Origin: a virus
IMG/VR virus record: IMGVR_UViG_3300021961_000206
Span: 1 to 41,947 of that record
Direction: 5' to 3' (one strand)
DNA length: 41,947 nucleotides
The notes under the pieces: model-generated
Seen by the model: only the letters and a program-made list of their open reading frames with translations
The model's database searches: none
What the model was told of the DNA's origin: nothing
Shown: piece by piece, positions 29,951 through 37,547 of the stretch
How the letters are laid out: each line of letters begins with the position of its first letter
Position numbering within the stretch: the first letter of the stretch is position 1
Translations under genes and position numbers: made by a program

Positions 29951-31318
29951 ATGAGTAGATCATCAAATAGCCTTAAAACATCTGATGTCATTACTACTCC
30001 GATCAAACTGGTATACACTTCGTCGTACGACTGTAGTACACTTGCGGAGTATGGAATGGAGGTTTTGAGTGGAGTGAATGGCCCTGTGACTATAACAGGC
30101 TCTGTTCCACAAGAGACTTTAAACTATTGGTCTACTAGACATCTTTACTATTCTAACTACCTTACCGGATCATTTCCAGTTTCTGCTTCAAGCGCAGATA
30201 ACTTTTTACAGTCTACAGCTGCTTCCGGTTCTTTAGATTCAGATAATAGGTATTTTCCTACTGAATCAAATGCCCGTATAACTATATTGTCGGTACCGAG
30301 AGGAGTATTTGGCGAAAAGATTGCTAAGAGTAATTTTATACTCTCTTCTTCTGCTTACTATATAATAGATGACGGAAACGGTAACCTTATAGATCAAGCA
30401 TCAGGAAGTCTGCATGTAGGCAATATTATTTATCCACAAGGAATGGTTATTTTTACCAATCCTAATTATTTGGATATTTTACCATGTCCTACCGGGTCAA
30501 CTACTACGACAACCTCTACTACAAGTACAACGACTACTGCTGTTCCGACAACTACTACAACTTCTACTACAAGTACTACGACTACTGCTGCTCCGACAAC
30601 CACAACTACGAGCACAACTACTAGTACAACAACAGAGGTACCTACCACGACTACTACTAGTACGACTACTAGTACAACAACAGCAGAACCTACTACGACA
30701 ACTACTAGTACAACAACGAGCACAACAACTTGTGCTCCACAGAATGCGCAAAGTATGTACTATAATTACGATACTGGATTACCTACAATGTTCGGAACCG
30801 GTTCTGCCGAAGCCGCTTGTAATTTATCAGTTAGTGCTTCTACCATATACTATAATACTTCGTTAGCGCTTACTACAGGCACACCTTTATACTATGATGA
30901 ATGTCTTACTGTACCAATAACAGCTAGTGCTTATACAGATACTCCTCAACAATACTTTAAAATTGGTCCATACTACGTAAATTTTGAAACTGATGGATAT
31001 ACTGTAAGAAGTGTAACAGCTTGTCCTACTCCGACTACAACCACCACTACATCTACAACTACTAGTACAACTACGGTAACATATACTTACTATGCTGTAG
31101 ACAGGTATACTTGTGATTCACCATCAGGACCTTGTACTTTCGCTGAATCAACCTTTATAGCAAACACTTCTAGCGGGTTAACTCTAGGTAATTACTACTT
31201 AGATGTACCTTCAGGAAACATTTATAATATCACGTCTACTACAAGTAGTGGCGCTTATTTTATAACATATCTATCTGGAGCTGGTACTGCCAACTGTAGT
31301 GTTCTTTGTTCAGCTTAA
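29951..31318 (+). CDS. Virion protein with a mucin-like Thr/Ser/Pro repeat stalk
   Basis: A 455-residue protein in four parts. Residues 1-183 are a beta-rich Ser/Tyr domain. Residues 184-263 are five tandem units of exactly 16 residues of the type TTTTTSTTTSTTTAEP. Then comes a Cys-containing domain (about 264-358), a second Thr tract (about 360-377) and a second Cys-containing domain ending in CSVLCSA. The Thr codons are mixed, so the repeats are selected at protein level. This is the shape of a mucin stalk: Ser/Thr-dense, Pro-spaced, without bulky residues. The next three genes look like glycan-building enzymes, so the stalk is a candidate for O-glycosylation. Role in host contact is inferred. 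Confidence 0.75.
   Translation: MSRSSNSLKTSDVITTPIKLVYTSSYDCSTLAEYGMEVLSGVNGPVTITGSVPQETLNYWSTRHLYYSNYLTGSFPVSASSADNFLQSTAASGSLDSDNRYFPTESNARITILSVPRGVFGEKIAKSNFILSSSAYYIIDDGNGNLIDQASGSLHVGNIIYPQGMVIFTNPNYLDILPCPTGSTTTTTSTTSTTTTAVPTTTTTSTTSTTTTAAPTTTTTSTTTSTTTEVPTTTTTSTTTSTTTAEPTTTTTSTTTSTTTCAPQNAQSMYYNYDTGLPTMFGTGSAEAACNLSVSASTIYYNTSLALTTGTPLYYDECLTVPITASAYTDTPQQYFKIGPYYVNFETDGYTVRSVTACPTPTTTTTTSTTTSTTTVTYTYYAVDRYTCDSPSGPCTFAESTFIANTSSGLTLGNYYLDVPSGNIYNITSTTSSGAYFITYLSGAGTANCSVLCSA
30500..30739 (+). repeat. Five tandem 48-base units encoding 16-residue Thr/Ser repeats
   Basis: The 240-base block codes for five 16-residue units ending in AVP, AAP, EVP, AEP and CAP. Synonymous codons differ between units, but the unit length is exact. 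Confidence 0.9.
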
Positions 31319-31337
31319 AAAGTAAATAAAATTTGTT

Positions 31338-32333
31338 ATGAAAAATCTACGTTACATTTGTGCACAACCCAGGCTAATATACTATGCTTGGCAGGTTGAG
31401 GTTATGATTAATAACTTTATCAAACAAGGAATCAATCCAAATAATATTGATATTCTTGTTGCCTGGAATCCAGAAGATAAGACATCTACTCCTGAAAATA
31501 TAGAGGCGTGGACTAAGTTAGCTGAATCTTACAACAGTGTCCGTTTTTTCTTTTATAGAGATACTAGACAACAGCCGATTCACTATATCTCTTCAGTACG
31601 TCCAAATATTCTCAAACAGCATTTTGCAGCACATCCTGAATTAGAAAAAGAAGCTATCTTTTATCACGATTCAGATATCGTCTTTACTAAGAAGCCTGAT
31701 TGGAGTTCTTTACTTGAGGATGATATTTGGTATTTAAGTAACACTAATAGCTATATAAACTACGATTACATTGTCTCAAAAGGACAAGATGTCTATGATA
31801 AAATGTGTGAAATAGTTGGAATAGATCCTATCATACCCAAACTATTAAATTCAAACTCAGGAGGAGCTCAGTATATTTTAAAAAATGTTAATTATACGTA
31901 TTGGGAGAAGGTAGAGAGAGATTGCGAGAAACTGTTTAAGGAAATAACTGACTTAAGTAATGAAAAAGTACAGCTAGATAAACATACAGTATCAGAAGAT
32001 GTAGCAAGAAGTCCATATCATCCTTTGCAGATATGGTGTGCTGATATGTGGGCTGTATTATGGAATGGATGGTTACTAGGAAATGAGACTAAGGTAGTAC
32101 CGGAGATGAATTTTAGCTGGGCTACGGATAGTATACAACGGTGGGAAGAGACGACAATTTTTCATAACGCAGGCGTTACTTGTTCATGCGGTAGACAGTT
32201 TTATAAAGCTAATTATATAGAAAGTTTACCTTATAGTATAGAGCAGAGCAATTACAGAGACGTTACTTGCGGGTATAATTACGTTAAAGAAATAATCGAA
32301 ACATCTCAAAAATCATGTTTAATACAAAAGTAG
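31338..32333 (+). CDS. GT-A type glycosyltransferase
   Basis: A 331-residue protein. It has an N-terminal segment RYICAQPRLIYYAWQVEVMI then NNFIKQGINPNNIDILVAWN (nucleotide-sugar-binding type), a metal-binding DxD motif in IFYHDSDIVF (about residues 107-116, DSD at 111-113) and a late HNAGVTCS region. The layout recalls plant and algal hydroxyproline arabinosyltransferases and Ser galactosyltransferases, which modify Thr/Ser/Pro-rich proteins. The exact donor and acceptor are unknown. It starts 19 bases after the mucin-like gene stop and overlaps the methyltransferase gene by 19 bases. Confidence 0.75.
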   Translation: MKNLRYICAQPRLIYYAWQVEVMINNFIKQGINPNNIDILVAWNPEDKTSTPENIEAWTKLAESYNSVRFFFYRDTRQQPIHYISSVRPNILKQHFAAHPELEKEAIFYHDSDIVFTKKPDWSSLLEDDIWYLSNTNSYINYDYIVSKGQDVYDKMCEIVGIDPIIPKLLNSNSGGAQYILKNVNYTYWEKVERDCEKLFKEITDLSNEKVQLDKHTVSEDVARSPYHPLQIWCADMWAVLWNGWLLGNETKVVPEMNFSWATDSIQRWEETTIFHNAGVTCSCGRQFYKANYIESLPYSIEQSNYRDVTCGYNYVKEIIETSQKSCLIQK

Positions 32334-32833
32334 TACATTCAGAAAATCCTTTAGAGCATTGGTCTGATATAAAAGACGTGGAAGGGAAAGTAGTTTTAGA
32401 TTTAGGTTGCGGATGGTTATTTCAGCCGCATGAATCGACTCCAGAATACCTAATAAATCGGGGTGCTAGTAAAGTTGTAGGAGTGGATGTAGCTTGTGGC
32501 GAAATCGAGCAGCTAAAAGAAAAGTACCCTGGACACGTCTTTGTATGTAAAGCAGTTACAAGCGTAGAAAGTCTTTTAGAACTTCTAGTTGAATATCAAC
32601 CCTCCGTAATTAAAATGGATATAGAAGGTCATGAAGCTCATATGCAGTATATAACAGCAGAGCAATTTTCTTGTGTAGAAGAGATTGCTGTTGAATATCA
32701 TAACCCAGAATGTAAAAGAATATTGACTGAAAAATTAGATGAATTTGGTTTTGAGATTTTCTCAATAAACCAGTTCGGATGGTTTTGTACTGATATTAAT
32801 CAGATGGGAATAATGCACGCTAAAAGAAAATAA
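32315..32833 (+). CDS. FkbM-type SAM-dependent methyltransferase
   Basis: A 172-residue protein with class I methyltransferase motifs: VVLDLGCGW (residues 26-34, SAM-binding loop), KVVGVDVACGE (motif II) and IKMDIEGHE (residues 99-107), which is the FkbM-family DIEGxE signature. FkbM enzymes usually methylate sugar hydroxyls. It overlaps the glycosyltransferase gene by 19 bases, which suggests coupled expression and a shared substrate. The family is shorter than usual here but has all core motifs. Confidence 0.8.
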   Translation: MFNTKVVHSENPLEHWSDIKDVEGKVVLDLGCGWLFQPHESTPEYLINRGASKVVGVDVACGEIEQLKEKYPGHVFVCKAVTSVESLLELLVEYQPSVIKMDIEGHEAHMQYITAEQFSCVEEIAVEYHNPECKRILTEKLDEFGFEIFSINQFGWFCTDINQMGIMHAKRK

Positions 32834-32834
32834 A

Positions 32835-33707
32835 GTGGAAATAATAAAAGCTACATACGGAGGAGTTGATTGTATTGAAAAGATACGAGCTAAAATAAAC
32901 GGAAATAAGCTTATAATTCGTTCTAGTAATGACATTATAGGAGACACTCAACCAGGAGTTGTGAAGTATCTAGATCTTACGATAGAAAATAAAGGAGTAA
33001 CTACTGTTCATAGTATTAAAGAGCATAACCTCTTTGTATTTCCTCAATCAGAACACGAGAGATTGGGGATATTCTATTCAAATAATAATAACAGTACTAT
33101 ATACCCTGCAATTAAAGCATCGTTAAAATCAATTCTAAAAGCGTCTGAGAATAAGGCTGATATTTTAACGTGTATGTGGCAGCATGAACCTGAAAATCCT
33201 TTTCCGGAGTTTATCGCCTGGACCCATACTTGTAGCCATTTAAACCAATTACTTCAAGTAATGCAATTGCTTTACCAAGCAAGAGAGATTAACAAATACA
33301 AGTACGTTTCTTTCTTAGAACACGATGTATTATATCCAGAAGGTTATTTTGATTTTCCTGAATTTGAAGAAGGAAGTGTAATGACAAATATGAATTACAT
33401 GGGTATTAATTCTGAAGGATTTCAACCGCTAGGACAGAAAGATGAACCTTTTCATCAAATGACAATGAGGTTTGATGAAGCAATTCGACATTGCGAGTCG
33501 ATATTATCTAATGCTCTTATTCGAAATGCTGGACTTATAGAACCTCAAACCCTGATACGAAAGCAGTGGGAATCTAATCACCCTGCAATACACGTAAATC
33601 ACGGGAAACACTTTACTTCTCATTATAACGTTTACACAAAGAATGTTTTTCCGGAACACAACTACTGGGGCTTACATAAGGATGTTTGGCCGTTTTACTA
33701 TTTATAA
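32835..33707 (+). CDS. Glycosyltransferase-like protein with small N-terminal beta domain
   Basis: A 290-residue protein starting at GTG 32835, one base after the methyltransferase stop. The first about 50 residues (IIKATYGGVDCIEKIRAKIN, then SSNDIIGDTQPGVVKYLDL) resemble a DUF3395-like beta domain (YG....D.T.....GDP.PG..K.L). The second part has KYKYVSFLEHDVLYPEGYFD (about residues 156-175), a GT-A-like metal site (EHD in place of DxD), and late HVNHGKHFTSHYNVY with possible ligands. I infer a second glycosyltransferase or hexose-transferring enzyme acting with 31338 and 32315. Confidence 0.6.
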   Translation: MEIIKATYGGVDCIEKIRAKINGNKLIIRSSNDIIGDTQPGVVKYLDLTIENKGVTTVHSIKEHNLFVFPQSEHERLGIFYSNNNNSTIYPAIKASLKSILKASENKADILTCMWQHEPENPFPEFIAWTHTCSHLNQLLQVMQLLYQAREINKYKYVSFLEHDVLYPEGYFDFPEFEEGSVMTNMNYMGINSEGFQPLGQKDEPFHQMTMRFDEAIRHCESILSNALIRNAGLIEPQTLIRKQWESNHPAIHVNHGKHFTSHYNVYTKNVFPEHNYWGLHKDVWPFYYL

Positions 33708-33709
33708 GT

Positions 33710-34081
33710 ATGCCATCGTACGCACCATATACATTAGATCTAGGAGCTGAAACTACAATTTACGTAAATGAAGTAAAATGTAGAGTTTTAGAGAATGATT
33801 TTAATTATTCCCAGAACCCTACTGTATTCAAAGCAACTACTCTTATTACAGGTTCTTCTGCATTACCTTTTTATGCACCAGAAAGCGGTTCCGCTATAAA
33901 CGGTCAAATTGTAGACGGTACCCTAGCCGATAATATAACAGGATCTTCCTTTCACCCCTACGCAACTACTGTAGGACTTTACAACGAAGCTAACGAGTTA
34001 CTTGTTATCGGAAAATTAGCTACTCCTTACCCTATTCCTTCTAATACAGATATAACTTTTATTGTTAGATGGGATAGTTAA
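33710..34081 (+). CDS. Small virion protein, paralogue of the 28854 C-terminus
   Basis: A 123-residue protein from ATG 33710, chosen over an upstream frame-open ATG at 33686 that would overlap the previous gene. It carries NDFNYSQNPTVFKATTLITG and TTVGLYNEANELLVIGKLAT, which align with the last 80 residues of the 28854 protein. So it is a stand-alone copy of that module, probably a virion part. A TATTTATA motif overlaps the end of the preceding gene (33699-33706). Confidence 0.7.
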   Translation: MPSYAPYTLDLGAETTIYVNEVKCRVLENDFNYSQNPTVFKATTLITGSSALPFYAPESGSAINGQIVDGTLADNITGSSFHPYATTVGLYNEANELLVIGKLATPYPIPSNTDITFIVRWDS

Positions 34082-34099
34082 CAACGTAATTACAAGTTT

Positions 34100-34567
34100 A
34101 TGACTGAAAAATGGTTTATATATGAAGGCGGTTTCGTAAAAGAGTACGATTCTGTCGATAAATTCCCTGAAAAATGTGTAGGTTTCGTGTATAAGATTAC
34201 CAACATAAAGACTGGTAAATTCTACATCGGTAGAAAATCTCTTTTTTCAAATACCAAGAAAAAACTAACTAAGAAAGAACTTGCCGAACACGAGGGTCCG
34301 GGCAGAAAACCTACAAAAAAGCTTGTAACTAAGGAATCTAACTGGCAAGATTACTGGGGATCTAATAAAACTATCTTAGATGAAATTAAGCAGACTGGAT
34401 CTCAAGACTTCCGTAAAGAAATACTTAAGTTCTGCTTTAATAAAAAACAACTTACTTACTGGGAAGTGCATTATCAGTGCATAGAAGGAGTTCTCATGTC
34501 GGATAAGTCTTACAACGACAATATCTTAGCTAAGTTTTTTCGCAAAGATTTGGAAATCTCAGAATAA
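34100..34567 (+). CDS. GIY-YIG nuclease-like protein
   Basis: A 155-residue protein with CVGFVYKITNIKTGKFYIGR (residues 26-45), a GIY-YIG motif with VYKI and FYIG, followed by NWQDYWGSNKTILDEIKQ and KEILKFCFNKKQLTYWEVH with the downstream catalytic Glu. Similar proteins in T4-like phages are annotated as GIY-YIG endonucleases. It may be a free-standing homing-type nuclease or a DNA-processing enzyme. It is followed by the primase gene. Confidence 0.8.
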   Translation: MTEKWFIYEGGFVKEYDSVDKFPEKCVGFVYKITNIKTGKFYIGRKSLFSNTKKKLTKKELAEHEGPGRKPTKKLVTKESNWQDYWGSNKTILDEIKQTGSQDFRKEILKFCFNKKQLTYWEVHYQCIEGVLMSDKSYNDNILAKFFRKDLEISE

Positions 34568-34600
34568 TTCCTTAATATTCCTAATAGAAGAGGAGTATAC

Positions 34601-35524
34601 ATGGAAAATTCACGTCTAGTTTTAGGTCTTTTGCATAGTTTAATAGGAAAATCAAAGCCTTCAACAAAAGGTAACTATGCCTTTCACTGTCCATTCTGCA
34701 AGCATCATAAACCTAAGTTAGAAATAGACCCTAAAACAGGTTTTTACCATTGTTGGACTTGTCAACCTGCTACAAAAGGAAGGAATCTAGTTTCTCTCCT
34801 CAAAAAATTACATGCTAGTCCCGCACAGCTAACTGAAATGCGAGGATACTTCCCAGACGGAAAAGGTAATGTCGAAGATAAAACGTACACAGTCGTACAG
34901 TTACCGAAAGAGTTCATACCTCTTGTACAAAGTAGTACAAAGCTAGTTTATAGACAAGCTAAAGCTTACGTAAAGAGTAGAGGTATAACAGAAAAGGATA
35001 TTTTAAAGTATAATATCGGGTACTGTGAATCTGGTAAGTACGCAAATTCAGTAATTATACCCTCTTACGATAAAAACGGACGTATTAATTATTTTATTTC
35101 TAGGTCTTTTGAAAGAGATCCAGCTAGAAAGTATAATGCACCTTCTTGTAATAAAAACGAGTTGATAGGATTTGAGTATTATATTAATTGGAAGGTACCT
35201 GTAATATTATGTGAAGGTATTTTCGATGCAATTGCACTAAGAAGAAACGCGATACCCTTGTTTGGTAAGTCGATACCTAAAGCCCTCATGATGAAGTTAG
35301 TAGAGAACGATGTACGGACGGTATATTTGGCTCTAGATAATGACGCTTTGAAAGAAGCCTTAAAATATTCTGTAGACCTTTTAAACCTCGGTAAAGATGT
35401 TTACCTTATTGAGCTTAATAGTAAAGATCCATCGGAAATAGGCTTTGAGGAAATGACTAAATACTTGCATACTGCCAAGCAGCTTACCTTTAGAGAATTA
35501 CTTTTAAAAAAAATGCACCTATGA
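34601..35524 (+). CDS. DnaG-type DNA primase
   Basis: A 307-residue primase. The N-terminal zinc site is CPFC (residues 30-33) and CWTC (51-54). The catalytic Toprim domain follows, with VILCEGIFDAIALRR (Glu about 205) and VYLALDNDALKEA (DxD at about 246-248). It makes RNA primers for lagging-strand synthesis, with the phage helicase, in the cytoplasm. A GGAG Shine-Dalgarno sequence lies upstream of ATG 34601. It overlaps the exonuclease gene by 4 bases (ATGA). Confidence 0.9.
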   Translation: MENSRLVLGLLHSLIGKSKPSTKGNYAFHCPFCKHHKPKLEIDPKTGFYHCWTCQPATKGRNLVSLLKKLHASPAQLTEMRGYFPDGKGNVEDKTYTVVQLPKEFIPLVQSSTKLVYRQAKAYVKSRGITEKDILKYNIGYCESGKYANSVIIPSYDKNGRINYFISRSFERDPARKYNAPSCNKNELIGFEYYINWKVPVILCEGIFDAIALRRNAIPLFGKSIPKALMMKLVENDVRTVYLALDNDALKEALKYSVDLLNLGKDVYLIELNSKDPSEIGFEEMTKYLHTAKQLTFRELLLKKMHL

Positions 35525-36159
35525 TAATTGAACAAAGAAGCCCGGAGTGGTTTGATCTTAGAAGAGGTAAGATAACTAGTTCTGAAATCCATAAAATAAT
35601 GGGAAAAGAGTCGTTTAGTGAGACTGCTAAAACGTACTTACTTGAAAAAGTGTGTGAACATTATAACGGGTACAGTGAACCGGCTTCTGGACAAGCCCTA
35701 GACTGGGGTACAGAGATGGAGTCTGTAGCTATAGAGTATTACGAACAGGCAACCGGTTTAAAAGTAGATAAAGCTCCTTTTATCGCCTATAACGACTACT
35801 ACGGAGGCTCTCCAGATGGTCTTGTTTCGCCGAATGGAATTATAGAAGTAAAGTGTCCTTATAAATCTGCTAACCATTTCAAGCATGGACTTATAGATAC
35901 TCCAGAAAAGTTTAAAAAAGCTACACCAAACTACTACTACCAGTGTATATCGAATATGATTTGCGCTAAAGCTACGTGGTGTGACTTTATTAGCTTTGAT
36001 CCTCGCGTAAAAGAAGGGTACCAGATGTTTGTATTCAGGTTAGAATTAAATCATGAAGAAGCAGAGAGTATTAAGGAGAGGGTAGATTCTGCAGTAGAGT
36101 ACATGGCTGGGTTGAAAATAGAGATAGAAGCTGCTCGTTCAAACAACTCTTCCTGCTAG
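35521..36159 (+). CDS. YqaJ-type (lambda exo-like) exonuclease
   Basis: A 212-residue protein: the N-terminal QRSPEWFDLRRGKITSSEIH is the YqaJ opening (residues 5-24), followed by GGSPDGLVSPNGIIEVKCPY with the catalytic Asp at about 100 and Glu/Lys of the EVK at about 109-111. This family degrades one DNA strand from ends and works in recombination. Start overlaps the primase stop by 4 bases. Adjacent single-strand annealing protein not seen in this window. Confidence 0.88.
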   Translation: MIIEQRSPEWFDLRRGKITSSEIHKIMGKESFSETAKTYLLEKVCEHYNGYSEPASGQALDWGTEMESVAIEYYEQATGLKVDKAPFIAYNDYYGGSPDGLVSPNGIIEVKCPYKSANHFKHGLIDTPEKFKKATPNYYYQCISNMICAKATWCDFISFDPRVKEGYQMFVFRLELNHEEAESIKERVDSAVEYMAGLKIEIEAARSNNSSC

Positions 36160-36160
36160 A

Positions 36161-36168
36161 TATTTATA
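36161..36168 (+). promoter_or_regulatory. Late-type gene-boundary motif TATTTATA
   Basis: It overlaps the region just after the exonuclease stop and lies 6 bases before ATG 36175. Confidence 0.4.
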
Positions 36169-36174
36169 ATCAGT

Positions 36175-36756
36175 ATGATTAATGCTGAATTATTAGGAAA
36201 AAGGATCGCAGAAGCTATTTTAAATGAATCTGGACCTTGTTTCTATCCAGGAAGGTTTAAGCCACCACACAAAGGACACTACCAAGCTGCTAAAGACTTA
36301 GCTAGTAGAGACTATGTGAAAATGGTATATATTATTATAAGTAATAAAGTTGTTGACGGAATTACTCCAGAAGATTCTCTTGCTATTTGGAATATGTATC
36401 TTGCAGCAGAACCAAACCCTAAAATCAAAGTACAAATCTCTAAAAAAGAATCACCAGTAGTTGATATCTACGAATACCTTGAGAAAAATCCGACGGTAAG
36501 TCCGGTATATGTTTCTGCAGGAGATGATGAGATTGACGATGTAGAGTATGTTTCTTCTTTGCAGAAAGAATTTGGAGATAGAGTAAAACTTATAAAGGTT
36601 CATGAAAAAGCAGGAGAAATAACAGCCCCGCACGTTAGAAATTTACTAGCTACTGGCGATTACGAAGGTTTTGCAGAAGCAGTACCTCAAGCTGCATTCA
36701 ATAAAGGTGCTGCACCGAAAATTTTTAAAATGCTTGCACCAAAAATCGAAAAGTAA
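36175..36756 (+). CDS. Nucleotidyltransferase (NMNAT/cytidylyltransferase-like)
   Basis: A 193-residue protein. CFYPGRFKPPHKGHYQAAKD (residues 22-40) contains the nucleotidyltransferase GxFxPxHxGH motif; APHVRNLL (about 143-150) fits the second site (ISxTxIR position). Possible reactions are NMN adenylylation to NAD or CMP transfer to a lipid or sugar; the substrate cannot be told here. The first 19 residues, MINAELLGKRIAEAILNES, form a helix ending in LNE|S, matching the leader pattern of the head-packed candidates. The next gene overlaps by 1 base. Confidence 0.75.
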   Translation: MINAELLGKRIAEAILNESGPCFYPGRFKPPHKGHYQAAKDLASRDYVKMVYIIISNKVVDGITPEDSLAIWNMYLAAEPNPKIKVQISKKESPVVDIYEYLEKNPTVSPVYVSAGDDEIDDVEYVSSLQKEFGDRVKLIKVHEKAGEITAPHVRNLLATGDYEGFAEAVPQAAFNKGAAPKIFKMLAPKIEK

Positions 36757-37541
36757 TGGACCAAAATAAATTAGACTTACTAAAACACTTTATTCGCTTC
36801 TGTAAAAAGGAGTTAAACATACAGTCTTTACCTAAAATTTCAATGGTAAACGATAAGTCCTTCGTTGAAGACCGTAGATCTTTTGGTGAGTATAGTCCCG
36901 GATTAATGTCAATTAAGGTATTTTATCCAGGAAGAAACCTAGCCGACGTTTGTAGAAGTCTTGCACACGAATTAACTCATCATCGCCAGCAAGAGTTAGA
37001 CTTAATTTATGATTTAGCAGGTGAAACTGGTACAGAAATTGAGAATGATGCTAATGCAATGGCAGGTATTATAATGAGAGAGTATGGAAGACTCAATCCC
37101 AACGTATATGATCTTGAAAATCTAAAACAAGTACCTTTAAGAGAAGTAGGAAGACTTGAAAATCCCTATCCATGGAAGTACGACTTTGTAGATGATGACG
37201 GGAACATATTTTATTCTTTTAATACTCCGGAACATACTTATAGTGTGGCATTTACCTTGCATGATGAAGATCGATACGAACTCTTTTTTAATACTGCAGG
37301 AGATATGGGACAGGATACTGGAGAGAATGTAGCTATGAGAGTACTTTCAACCGTAGGAGATATTACAAACAAGTTTATTGAGAAATATAAACCCGAAGAA
37401 GTAGTTTTTCGCCCTATTAAAACTAAAGGAGAGGGAGATGAAAGAAGATTTAGAGTATACAAAATCTACTTAGAAAAAAACTTACCTTCAGACTATAAGT
37501 TATTTACGATGGCGAATACGTTCCATCTTATGAAAAAATAA
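36756..37541 (+). CDS. HExxH metallopeptidase-like protein, 261 aa
   Basis: A 261-residue protein with a zinc-binding helix SLAHELTHHRQQE (HELTH at residues 71-75) and a downstream Glu-rich helix (GTEIENDANAMAG, Glu about 94-96) that can supply the third ligand. The C-terminal 140 residues form a second, beta-rich domain (EHTYSVAFTLHDEDRYELFF...). The substrate is unknown. It is unlike the 11144 protein outside the motif, so the two are not close paralogues. It overlaps the nucleotidyltransferase gene by 1 base. Confidence 0.7.
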   Translation: MDQNKLDLLKHFIRFCKKELNIQSLPKISMVNDKSFVEDRRSFGEYSPGLMSIKVFYPGRNLADVCRSLAHELTHHRQQELDLIYDLAGETGTEIENDANAMAGIIMREYGRLNPNVYDLENLKQVPLREVGRLENPYPWKYDFVDDDGNIFYSFNTPEHTYSVAFTLHDEDRYELFFNTAGDMGQDTGENVAMRVLSTVGDITNKFIEKYKPEEVVFRPIKTKGEGDERRFRVYKIYLEKNLPSDYKLFTMANTFHLMKK

Positions 37542-37547
37542 ACCGTT

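Noticed and set aside
30500-30739. The repeat block as a CRISPR array
   Set aside because: Units are contiguous without spacers, lie inside a reading frame and encode 16-residue protein repeats.
30466-30751. Long Val-rich or Cys/Ser-rich reading frames on the minus strand opposite the Thr repeats
   Set aside because: They are the antisense of the Thr repeat block and have no promoter or leader. Repeats always give open frames on the other strand.
10161-36168. TATAAATA on the minus strand as T4-type late promoters for antisense RNA
   Set aside because: The exact T4 motif reads leftward at these sites, but there are no leftward late genes. A rightward role fits the gene borders better.
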